Source: CBDBCU01 sp965243185 (lineage in GTDB: Bacteria > Chloroflexota > Dehalococcoidia > Lucifugimonadales > UBA3495). Taken from it: a DNA stretch of 64,000 bases. Where the stretch lies: positions 2,790,001-2,854,000 of the forward strand of contig OZ251531.1 in the NCBI GenBank assembly GCA_965243185.1, given 5' to 3'. Numbering within the stretch: position 1 is the first letter of the stretch; every line of letters begins with the position of its first letter. The position numbers and the translations under genes were made by a program. Shown piece after piece: positions 1 through 7,183 of this stretch. The notes beneath the pieces are model-generated. The model was given only the letters and a program-made list of their open reading frames with translations, was not told where the DNA came from and did not search any database.

Positions 1-32
1 TGTAAGTCGGGCCGGGGAAGGTCGAGGCACTG

Positions 33-63
33 GGGCGGGTAAGTTAGTTGCCCGCCCTTTTTT
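33..63 (+). terminator. Rho-independent terminator of an upstream gene
   Basis: GGGCGGG at 33-39 pairs with CCCGCCC at 51-57. The stem extends by a T-G wobble and two A-T pairs and is followed by a run of six T. It reads on the plus strand, so it probably ends a gene lying before the window. The same GGGCGGG/CCCGCCC style recurs at 7059 and 25063. Confidence 0.8.
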
Positions 64-210
64 ATTGGGACGGTTTTACTGACAGCGGCGGGTGGCGGCG
101 GGCGGATTCGGGCGGTTATACTTTTCCCGTTCCTGATAGCGGGATAGTCGGATTTGTCGGCGCGGGCGGTCAGGTCGTGGGCGTCGGATATAGGAAAAGG
201 AGAGGTCGGT

Positions 211-573
211 ATGGGGCAGTTTTTGACCAGAGAAGCTAACTGGACGGAGATAGTAACCAACACGCTGGCGTTGGGGTTCAGCTTGATGGCGATAGTAGCG
301 CTGACCTATACGGCGCTGTTCAACCCGGATAAGCTGCCGATGGTGAGTTCGGTTACTTCGGGGATTACCGGGGTAATCCTGGGGTACTATTTCAACCGGG
401 AACGGCTGCGGGTGGCGCAGCGGCGGGCCGAGCGGGCGGAACGGGAGCGAGAGGCGGCGCGGCGGGAGGTTGAGGATTCCAAAGAAGAGTTGGCGGAAAT
501 GGATTCCCTAGTGATATACTTTGGAAGTATGATGAGTTACAGGGAAGCCGAGACCGAGACTGAAGAGGAGTAG
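211..573 (+). CDS. Small two-helix membrane protein with coiled-coil tail
   Basis: A 120-aa protein of unknown function. The ATG at 211 is chosen because a purine-rich ribosome site (aggaaaaggagag) lies just upstream; an in-frame ATG at 154 lacks one. Residues about 14-35 and 43-62 are hydrophobic and likely span the membrane. Residues 63-110 are rich in Arg, Glu and Ala with heptad spacing (repeated RAERAERER-like units), predicting a cytoplasmic coiled coil. It lies 4 bases before another small charged ORF, probably co-transcribed. No family is recognised; the architecture resembles small membrane-anchored coiled-coil proteins often found near phage or accessory regions, which is inference only. 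Confidence 0.6.
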   Translation: MGQFLTREANWTEIVTNTLALGFSLMAIVALTYTALFNPDKLPMVSSVTSGITGVILGYYFNRERLRVAQRRAERAEREREAARREVEDSKEELAEMDSLVIYFGSMMSYREAETETEEE

Positions 574-577
574 CTTT

Positions 578-727
578 ATGCCGTATATCAGCGACGCCAA
601 GTTTCAGGAGATGCAGATTGTCCTGAAGCTGGCTCTGGAAAGGATCGAGCGGCGCAAGAAGCGGATAGCGGAACTGAAACGGGAGGAAGAGGAGGAGTCC
701 AAGCGTTTCCGCCGGGAAGGCTATTAG
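578..727 (+). CDS. 49-aa charged helical small protein
   Basis: The short frame starts at ATG 578 and ends at TAG 725-727, with a GAAGAGGAG ribosome site supplied by the 3' end of the preceding gene. The product is almost entirely one amphipathic helix: a run of Arg/Lys (ERIERRKKRIAELKREEEE) followed by SKRFRREGY. The 4-base gap to the upstream membrane coiled-coil gene suggests translational coupling and a joint role. Function unknown. It is short enough to be missed by gene callers; the support is the start context and the spacing. Confidence 0.45.
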   Translation: MPYISDAKFQEMQIVLKLALERIERRKKRIAELKREEEEESKRFRREGY

Positions 728-862
728 GCTTTAGCCGGTGGTTGGGGGATAGGCCGGCTTGTTTGGGGAAAGGTCGGGGCATAGCCGGCATTTGGGCGGG
801 ATGAAGCGGCGCGTAGCTGGCGAGTTTTTGCCGGGGGCGGGCCGCTTTCGCTTTACCATTTA

Positions 863-871
863 TGTTAAACT
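863..871 (+). promoter_or_regulatory. Possible extended -10 promoter of the M1 peptidase gene
   Basis: TGTTAAACT fits the extended -10 form TGnTAnnnT and lies about 44 bases before the start codon at 915. No clear -35 box is visible. Confidence 0.35.
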
Positions 872-914
872 ACTCCCCAACATTACCAACCCATCAACCC
901 GGAGGAACCTTTAT

Positions 915-3509
915 ATGCCCACCGCCGACGCCGTCGTCTTGCCCGCTACCGTCCGCCCCGCCAAATACCGCATCACCTTGCAGCCCGACCTCCAGAACTT
1001 CACCTTCGACGGGCTGGAACTCATCGACCTCCAAATCGCCGAAACTACTTCCCAAATCCTCCTCAACGCCGACGAACTGACCATCCACGCCGCCACGCTC
1101 ATTCAGAACGGCGGCAGCCAGCGCGCCGCATCCATCACCCTCGACAAAGAACACGAAACCGCCATCCTCGCCTTTCCCGAACCGGTCAATCCCGGCGCGG
1201 CCCAACTGGATTTGCGCTTTACCGGGGAGCTGAACGACAAGCTGCGCGGCTTTTACCGCAGCCAGTATGTCAACCCGGAGGGGGAAACGGCTTACCTGGC
1301 GACTACCCAGTTTGAGGCCACGGATGCCCGCCGCGCCTTTCCCTGCTGGGATGAACCCTCCTGCAAAGCCGCCTTTCAACTTACCCTCAACATCCCCGCT
1401 CACTTGGCTGCCGTATCCAACACCCCGGTAATCGCCACGGAGCGGCTCGACGCCGGCTACAAATCGGTCCTTTTCGCCGAAACGCCGGTGATGTCCACTT
1501 ACCTGCTGGCTTTCGTGGTAGGAGATTTGACTGCCATCGAGCAGGAATCGGTCAACAATACCCGGGTGGCGGTGTGGACGACCCGCGGCAAAGAGGAACA
1601 GGGGCGGTTTGCCCTGGAAACTTCGGCGCGGATGCTGGGGTTCTTTAATGATTACTTCGGCATCCCCTATCCGTTGGAAAAGCTGGACCACATCGCTATC
1701 CCCGATTTTGCCGCCGGCGCGATGGAAAATTGGGGGGCGATTACCTACCGGGAAACCGCCTTGCTCGTTGACCCGGCAAACTCCTCGGCCGGCACCCGGC
1801 AACGGGTGGCTGAGGTGGTAGCCCACGAAATGGCCCATATGTGGTTTGGCGATTTGGTGACGATGGAGTGGTGGGATGACCTGTGGCTGAACGAAAGTTT
1901 TGCCTCCTGGATGGGAACTAAAGCGGTGGATTGGGCTTTCCCGGAATGGCAGATGTGGACCCAGTTCGTCAATATGGATACGGACCGGGCGTTGAGCCTG
2001 GACGGACTGAAAAACTCCCATCCCATCGAGCAGGAAGTTCACGACCCGGCGGAAATCAGCCAGTTGTTTGATGCCATCAGCTACAGCAAGGGGGCGTCGG
2101 TCATCCGGATGCTGGAGAATTTTCTGACGCCGGAGGTGTTCCGCCAGGGCTTGCATCAGTATCTGGAAACTAACCAGTATGCCAATGCGCGCACCGGGGA
2201 TTTGTGGTCGGCGATGGAGGCGATGTCGCAAAAGCCGGTGACGGCGATTATGGACAGCTGGATTGCCCAAACCGGCTATCCGGTGCTGTCGGTGCAGGCG
2301 GCGGAGTCGGGGGACGGAGTGGAGCTGACGCTGGCTCAGGAGCGGTTTGTCTATGACCATTTGCTGGGGACGGCGGCGGAGCCGACGGTGTGGCAGGTGC
2401 CGGTGAGCGTGGCGCAGGGCGGCAATGGGGAGAGCGCGGCGGCCGGGCCGATTGTGATGGACGCGGCGCAAACCCGGCTGCGGCTGCCGGCGGCGGCCGG
2501 GGGCGATAACTGGTTCAAGGTGAATCCGGGGGAAACGGGATTTTTCCGGGTGAACTATGCGGCGGCCGATTGGCAGCGGCTGCTGCCGGCCATCCGCTCC
2601 CGGGCGCTGCCGGCTACGGATCGGCTGGGGTTGCAGAATGACGCCTATGCCCTGTCCAAGGCGGGGCTGCTGCCGGTGACGCAGTTTCTGGAGCTGGCCG
2701 GGGCGTACGAAAATGAGGATGACGCCTCGGTGTGGAGTGACCTAGCGAGCAACTTGCGGGATATTGAGCTGCTGGTAGCGGAGGAGCCGTGCTATGAAAA
2801 TTACCGGGCTTTTGCCCGGGACTTGTTCCGGCCGGCGGCGCGCCGCATCGGTTGGGCGGCCCAACCCGGCGAAGGCCACCTCGACTCCTTACTCCGCAGT
2901 ACCGTGCTCAGTCAAGTCGGCAGCTATGGCGATTCCGATTTTCTGGCGCAAGCCACGGACCGGTTCAATGCCTACTGCCAAGACCCGGCCGGTCTGCACC
3001 CGGACTTGCGCGGCCTAGTGTTCAGCTTGGCCGCCCAAGCCGGCAATGCCGACACCTATGGTCAGCTGTGGCAGCTGTACGAGCAAGCCGACTTGCAGGA
3101 GGAAAAGATTCGGTTGGCGTTGGCGATGGCCCGTTTCACCCAGCCGGAGCTGTTGCAGGAAACCCTGCGCCGCGCCCTTACCGACGCCGTCCGTTCCCAA
3201 GACACCATCACGGTGATAACCGCCGTCGCCGCTAACCTGCAAGGCCGGCACTTGGCTTGGCAGTTCGTTCAGGACAATTGGCCGGAGTTCGACCGCCGCT
3301 ATGGGGATGGCGGGTTCGGGCTGATGCGGCTGGTTTCGATTTGCAGCAACTTTGTGGATGCGGACAAGCCGGCGGAAGTGGAAGCCTTTTTCCGGGAACA
3401 CCCGGCTCCGGCCGCGGAGCGGACTATCCGCCAAGCGTTGGAGCGCATCCGCCTTAATGTCAAGTGGCTGGAACTGAACCGGGAGGAACTGGCGGCGCGG
3501 TTTGGGTAA
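915..3509 (+). CDS. M1 family metallo-aminopeptidase
   Basis: An 864-aa zinc aminopeptidase that removes N-terminal residues from peptides. Seen: the substrate-binding GAMEN motif at residues 268-272, the zinc site HEMAH at 304-308 and the third zinc ligand Glu327 in the NESFASW segment. An N-terminal beta-saddle domain (1-200) precedes the thermolysin-like catalytic domain, and a long helical ERAP1-type C-terminal domain (about 520-864) follows. All catalytic residues are present and the length is normal for the family. ATG 915 is chosen because GGAGGA sits 8 bases upstream; an open frame continues back to 759 without a better start. No signal peptide is seen, so it is probably cytoplasmic. 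The gene stands alone, followed by a perfect hairpin. Exact specificity cannot be read from sequence. Confidence 0.95.
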   Translation: MPTADAVVLPATVRPAKYRITLQPDLQNFTFDGLELIDLQIAETTSQILLNADELTIHAATLIQNGGSQRAASITLDKEHETAILAFPEPVNPGAAQLDLRFTGELNDKLRGFYRSQYVNPEGETAYLATTQFEATDARRAFPCWDEPSCKAAFQLTLNIPAHLAAVSNTPVIATERLDAGYKSVLFAETPVMSTYLLAFVVGDLTAIEQESVNNTRVAVWTTRGKEEQGRFALETSARMLGFFNDYFGIPYPLEKLDHIAIPDFAAGAMENWGAITYRETALLVDPANSSAGTRQRVAEVVAHEMAHMWFGDLVTMEWWDDLWLNESFASWMGTKAVDWAFPEWQMWTQFVNMDTDRALSLDGLKNSHPIEQEVHDPAEISQLFDAISYSKGASVIRMLENFLTPEVFRQGLHQYLETNQYANARTGDLWSAMEAMSQKPVTAIMDSWIAQTGYPVLSVQAAESGDGVELTLAQERFVYDHLLGTAAEPTVWQVPVSVAQGGNGESAAAGPIVMDAAQTRLRLPAAAGGDNWFKVNPGETGFFRVNYAAADWQRLLPAIRSRALPATDRLGLQNDAYALSKAGLLPVTQFLELAGAYENEDDASVWSDLASNLRDIELLVAEEPCYENYRAFARDLFRPAARRIGWAAQPGEGHLDSLLRSTVLSQVGSYGDSDFLAQATDRFNAYCQDPAGLHPDLRGLVFSLAAQAGNADTYGQLWQLYEQADLQEEKIRLALAMARFTQPELLQETLRRALTDAVRSQDTITVITAVAANLQGRHLAWQFVQDNWPEFDRRYGDGGFGLMRLVSICSNFVDADKPAEVEAFFREHPAPAAERTIRQALERIRLNVKWLELNREELAARFG

Positions 3510-3540
3510 TCCGGCTCGGGGAAAGGCAAAGGGGTAAAGG

Positions 3541-3570
3541 ATTGGCCGCCGCTGACTAGCGGCGGCCAAT
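3541..3570. terminator. Perfect 13-bp hairpin between convergent genes
   Basis: ATTGGCCGCCGCT at 3541-3553 and AGCGGCGGCCAAT at 3558-3570 form a perfect stem with a four-base loop. There is no T tract on the plus strand. It separates the plus-strand peptidase from the minus-strand gene ending at 3587 and probably serves both as a transcription end. Confidence 0.6.
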
Positions 3571-3586
3571 GGATTGTCGGGCGGGT

Positions 3587-4432
3587 TTAGTTATGGTTGT
3601 TTATCCAGTAGAACGCCCCACCGCCGACTACTACAACCAGGATAACTACCCAAGTAGCTATTGCCGCCCACATCCACCGGTTGAAACCGCTGCCGCCATC
3701 CTCGTTGATTTCCAGAGCCTGAGCGATGATGCCGTCGGCAACTTGGGGATAACCATTCCCCAGCCATTCCTCAGCAAGGGTATTGGCCCAGTCCGGGAGT
3801 TCATCCTCGGAATCTAAAAGTTTGCGGTGGACTTGGATATAGGCGTCGCTAGCCGATTGGCCTTCCTGCTCCAGCCGTTCCCGGCGGCCGTCTTTAGTGA
3901 TGGCCGTTATCTCCAGCAGTCGAAACTCCTCCGGGATCTGCACTTGGTGTTCATACCCGTCGAGCATAGTGCGGGACCGGATGCTGCGAGGGCTATTACC
4001 CCACAGCTTGACGGTGACTGACATTGCGCCCTCGATGTCGGGTATCTCGTTGTCGCCCGGGTGCTTTTTGAACTCGGCGGGTTCTCCGGGTTCCTCTTTG
4101 AGGTTGACATCAGACTTCCAACCAATCAACTCCGATTCGATAATAAGAGTTGCCACTTCGGGAGCGTTCAGCCGGAAGGTGCAAGTTCCGGTGACCGGCT
4201 TTTGCTGATGGATGTAAGCCCAGCCGTCAATACGCACGTCGCCCTCACCATCGCCGTCCTCATCCAGAAGGAAGTTACAATCATCGTCGGTAATTTCCGG
4301 CGCGTTGGCACTATCCTGGGCCGGCCCGGAAGCGGACAGGATACCCGGCGCAAGCAGCAAGGTCAGGGCAACGGCGATACTCAGCAGTATCGCCGCCGCC
4401 TTACTGGTCAAGGGATGGGGCTGGGTCGGCAT
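3587..4432 (-). CDS. Secreted, C-terminally membrane-anchored protein of unknown function
   Basis: 281 aa. Residues about 12-33 form a signal peptide (AAAILLSIAVALTLLLAPG) and residues about 255-276 a C-terminal transmembrane helix (WVVILVVVVGGG) followed by a five-residue tail, so the body should lie outside the membrane. An Asp-rich stretch near residue 47-65 (DDDCNFLLDEDGDGEGD) resembles calcium-binding DxDxDG loops. The start codon overlaps the stop of the upstream gene (TAATG), so the two are translationally coupled. No known family is recognised. The pairing with the 671-aa gene is the best clue to function. Confidence 0.75.
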   Translation of the reverse strand: MPTQPHPLTSKAAAILLSIAVALTLLLAPGILSASGPAQDSANAPEITDDDCNFLLDEDGDGEGDVRIDGWAYIHQQKPVTGTCTFRLNAPEVATLIIESELIGWKSDVNLKEEPGEPAEFKKHPGDNEIPDIEGAMSVTVKLWGNSPRSIRSRTMLDGYEHQVQIPEEFRLLEITAITKDGRRERLEQEGQSASDAYIQVHRKLLDSEDELPDWANTLAEEWLGNGYPQVADGIIAQALEINEDGGSGFNRWMWAAIATWVVILVVVVGGGAFYWINNHN

Positions 4433-6447
4433 TAGATTTTCTGCTCCACGAATTCCCGATGCCCGTTGGTTTCGGTCCCCTCGGCCGGGGCTGCCTCAAC
4501 GCTGCCATTAGGCGACGGCTGGGAGGCGGTATGCTCCGTTGCCGCGGTTAGCAGTTCGGCCGGCGGTTTGACCCCGTAGTATTTGGCGTAATCACGCCAG
4601 AGGGTGACGTTGCTGGTCAGCTTCCGGTACTCGGCTTCGAGCCGGTCGTAGGTGCTGATGTCCCGGAAACCGTCCTCCGGGCGGCAACGAGCTAACACCA
4701 AGAAACTGTATTCCACCGGCACATCAAAATCAACGTTGTTGACCCGCCAGTGGAGGGACTTGGGTTGGGGCGAATCCGCTGCGCCCGGCCGAATGTAGTC
4801 GGCCAGATTGTGTTCCCGGGTGTTGAAGGTTCCGGGGATGGTTCGAGTCCCTGCTTCGAGGAAGTACTTCAGGAATTGCTGACTCGGCTGGAACACCTTG
4901 TTATCGCCCCGCTTAGTTTGGTCGGCGATGGAGATGGCGATGACTTCCTGGAACCGGGCGGCCGAAGGGATATTCGCCGCTTGGCAGTCGCTGCGTTCGA
5001 GAACCGGATTCAACCGGTTTTCAATCCAGTCGCGAACCATAGTAATACCGGCGGCGCCCAACAAGTCGGCAATGGAGCCGGAGCTGGTACCGCCCTGGAG
5101 ACGCTTGGCGTTTTCCAAACGCAAAAAGTCCGGGAGACGAATAGTCAAGCAGAAGGGGTCGGGACGGACGGTAATTTTGTCCGGAGCCGTGTCGTGAGAG
5201 TGGCTGGGCCACTCATCACTGTTCTTTTTAGCCTCCTCCAAGTGGCTATTAACCTTGTTTTGGTTGATGCGCGGCGACGAGAGCCATTTCATAGCCGCCA
5301 ATTCGTCGGCTTCTTTAACCAGCTTCGCGACGTTCTCGCGGACGACATGGTCTTGCTCGCCATCCAGTAGGGGGCGGATGTCGTTCTTGACGCGGAGGAG
5401 GAAATCCTCCCGTTTCTGCAAAGTCTTTTTGGGCTTCCCGCCGGATTTTGACCGGGATTTCGTCCAGCCGGTCGGATCGGCTTCCCAAGGCAACCGAACT
5501 TGATAGTTCAGGTAGAGGCACTCGCGGTTGCACGCGGCCTCGGAAACTACGTGGGTCAGGTGGGCATTCCAGCGTTTGCTGCCTACGTCCAAACTGGCGA
5601 AGGCTTCGGCCTGGTCACCCTGAAAGCCGGTAGCGCCGTTAAGCAGGCAGGCGGTAGTTTGAGCCGCCGCCCGGTCAATGGCTGACCACATTTCACCCTG
5701 GGAGTCGCCGGCGGTCTCGATTGAGCCGCCGTCAAAGACGATATTGATGTCGTAAGGCTTCCAGTATTCGGTGTCGTTCTCGTTTTCCGTCACCGGAACG
5801 CCCCTGAGCAACTCCTGCCGAGCTACATAGCCGCGGAAGGCGTGTTCCATAGCATCCTTGTCGAGGGCGCCGGTAGCGTCAGTGTTGACCGGGGGACAGA
5901 GTTCGATGCCCCAAACTTCCAACTCGTGGCTCCGCCGGATATTGGCAAAATGCTTACGCAGAGCGGCGCCCAAGTACATACTCACGGTGCCGGAGGTAGG
6001 ACCTTCCGGGCAGTAGGGTATCACCACAGCCAGCTTGAGGTCGTGGGTGATACCACTCTGCTGCTTGAACTTGTCCCACATCTGGACAGTATCCCAGCAA
6101 GTCTGCTGGATGTTCCACCGGCACCACGCCGCCAACTGAGCCGGCGAGTTGGCCAAGCCGTCGGCGTCGACCAGAGGGTTGACCAAGCGCAACAGGTTCT
6201 GGGGAGCCAAGGCATTGGGCTGCATCTTAACGCCGAGGGAGGCGTCGCCGATGCCGTAAATGTCCCGCCACGGGCCGGAACGCTGCTCTTGGATGTCCCG
6301 GTTCAACTTTTCAATCTGGCCGTCGGTGTGGTCGGCGGCCCAGGGGGCGAGTTGGGTGATGCCTTGGGCTTGGAGTTCGTCGACGAAGTAGGGGAGGCTT
6401 TCGAGGCCGGCTTTGCCGGCGGCCATTACGCGGGCGGCTGCAAACAT
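4432..6447 (-). CDS. 671-aa protein, possible divergent tubulin/FtsZ-like fold
   Basis: A large soluble protein with no signal peptide. Residues 137-186 read as strand (LKLAVVIPY), glycine-containing loop (PEGPTSGT at 147-154), long helix, then strand (EVWGIELCPP). This matches the order around the FtsZ/tubulin nucleotide signature GGGTG[ST]G, but two glycines are replaced. A later segment (DINIVFDGGSI..., then a helix) also fits that fold. The N-terminal nucleotide loop expected of tubulins is not visible, so GTP binding is doubtful. The C-terminal third is unassigned. GTGGAGAG lies just before ATG 6447. It is first in a coupled two-gene operon with a secreted membrane protein. The family assignment is inference; the ORF itself is secure. 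Confidence 0.7.
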   Translation of the reverse strand: MFAAARVMAAGKAGLESLPYFVDELQAQGITQLAPWAADHTDGQIEKLNRDIQEQRSGPWRDIYGIGDASLGVKMQPNALAPQNLLRLVNPLVDADGLANSPAQLAAWCRWNIQQTCWDTVQMWDKFKQQSGITHDLKLAVVIPYCPEGPTSGTVSMYLGAALRKHFANIRRSHELEVWGIELCPPVNTDATGALDKDAMEHAFRGYVARQELLRGVPVTENENDTEYWKPYDINIVFDGGSIETAGDSQGEMWSAIDRAAAQTTACLLNGATGFQGDQAEAFASLDVGSKRWNAHLTHVVSEAACNRECLYLNYQVRLPWEADPTGWTKSRSKSGGKPKKTLQKREDFLLRVKNDIRPLLDGEQDHVVRENVAKLVKEADELAAMKWLSSPRINQNKVNSHLEEAKKNSDEWPSHSHDTAPDKITVRPDPFCLTIRLPDFLRLENAKRLQGGTSSGSIADLLGAAGITMVRDWIENRLNPVLERSDCQAANIPSAARFQEVIAISIADQTKRGDNKVFQPSQQFLKYFLEAGTRTIPGTFNTREHNLADYIRPGAADSPQPKSLHWRVNNVDFDVPVEYSFLVLARCRPEDGFRDISTYDRLEAEYRKLTSNVTLWRDYAKYYGVKPPAELLTAATEHTASQPSPNGSVEAAPAEGTETNGHREFVEQKI

Positions 6448-6539
6448 TGCTTACTCTCCACGGAGCCGGTTGGGGGTCAGCACTATGTTTTAGATATTAA
6501 GGAATGGGGCAAAGGGTTGTCAAGGGTTGCTGAAGGTTG

Positions 6540-6605
6540 GTGAAAAAATTGGTTACTTTTTAAGATTTTATCTATTGAATTTTTCAATGTATTATGGTAA
6601 TAGGG
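6540..6605. other. AT-rich pocket in a GC-rich region
   Basis: About 65 bases (ggttactttttaagattt... to ...tattatggtaatag) are strongly AT-rich in a region otherwise above 55% GC. They lie upstream of the minus-strand operon starting at 6447 and upstream of the plus-strand antitoxin promoter. It probably holds promoter elements for the minus-strand operon; no single box is convincing. Confidence 0.35.
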
Positions 6606-6645
6606 GCGGCCGGGCCGGCGGAGAGTAAGGGTTTTAGGGGGCTTG

Positions 6646-6686
6646 GGGCGGGTGTTATAATGAGGGGCAACTTGGTTTGGGGAGAG
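6646..6686 (+). promoter_or_regulatory. Promoter/leader copy A (extended -10 at 6653-6661)
   Basis: GGGCGGGTGTTATAATG begins a 41-base segment containing the perfect extended -10 TGTTATAAT, followed by the leader GGGGCAACTTGGTTTGGGG. The same segment recurs at 7134-7174 with only two single-base indels. Here it precedes the MazE-like gene. Confidence 0.7.
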
Positions 6687-6732
6687 AAGTTTTCCAGTAG
6701 GTTTTGTACCGACTGGCGGTTAGGGGGCGGTT

Positions 6733-6975
6733 ATGGAAGGGCGTATTGAGCAGTGGGACAAGGGCTTGGCTTTGCCGATTCCCCAAGACTTGGCGCAGCA
6801 GATGGGATTGGCGGCGGATACGGCGGTCAGTTTGGAAGTCCGGGATGGGGAGTTGAAGGTCGGCCCGGTGGGGAAAGTGCGCTTTACGCTGGAGGAGTTG
6901 CTGGAGGAGATTACCGAGGAGAACCGGCACGGGGAGGTGGATACCGGCCCGGCGGTGGGCGGTGAGGTGTGGTGA
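6733..6975 (+). CDS. MazE/AbrB-type antitoxin, orphan
   Basis: 80 aa. The N-terminal 45 residues (EGRIEQWDKGLALPIPQDLA...) match the swapped-hairpin AbrB/MazE DNA-binding fold. The acidic C-terminal tail (FTLEELLEEITEENRHGE) is the type that wraps and neutralises a MazF toxin. A MazF gene would be expected to overlap or follow directly, but the next frame stops after about seven codons and no toxin is visible within the following 200 bases. It has its own extended -10 promoter at 6656. It may be a relic, a free-standing regulator, or an antitoxin acting on a toxin elsewhere. Confidence 0.8.
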   Translation: MEGRIEQWDKGLALPIPQDLAQQMGLAADTAVSLEVRDGELKVGPVGKVRFTLEELLEEITEENRHGEVDTGPAVGGEVW

Positions 6976-7058
6976 GGGAAAAGCCGAGTTGATGGCGGGA
7001 TTGCCGGTGGAGGTGATGGATGAGGTGTTGCAGAAAATTGGCACCTTGCTACAACTAA

Positions 7059-7109
7059 GGGCGGGTTGATGTTCCGGGACGGGACGCACCCGCCCTTTCA
7101 CTATTTTTT
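7059..7109 (+). terminator. Rho-independent terminator after the MazE region
   Basis: GGGCGGGT at 7059-7066 pairs with ACCCGCCC at 7088-7095, followed by TTT and a further T-rich stretch ending at 7109. It insulates the antitoxin from the leuC promoter. Confidence 0.75.
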
Positions 7110-7133
7110 GCATAAGAGAGATTTTGGGGTTTT

Positions 7134-7174
7134 GGGCGGGTGTTATAATGGGGGCAACTTGGTTTGGGGGAGAG
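7134..7174 (+). promoter_or_regulatory. Promoter/leader copy B (extended -10 at 7141-7149)
   Basis: This is the second copy of the 41-base segment at 6646. It carries TGTTATAAT, giving a leader of about 30 bases before leuC. GGGGGAGAGG at its end also serves as the ribosome site for ATG 7184. Confidence 0.75.
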
Positions 7175-7183
7175 GAATTCGCT

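Noticed and set aside
894..2471. A 525-codon open frame antisense to the M1 aminopeptidase
   Set aside because: It has low-complexity Arg/His/Pro/Gly composition, no ribosome site, and mirrors the codon bias of the strongly supported peptidase gene.
6992..7069. A 25-aa frame (MAGLPVEVMDEVLQKIGTLL...) after the MazE gene
   Set aside because: It lies where a toxin would be, but is too short, has no clear ribosome site and runs into the terminator stem. It could be a toxin or antitoxin remnant.
7070..7183. T-box or leucine attenuator before leuC
   Set aside because: The leader after the -10 at 7144 is only about 30 bases, with no Leu-codon leader peptide and no competing hairpins.
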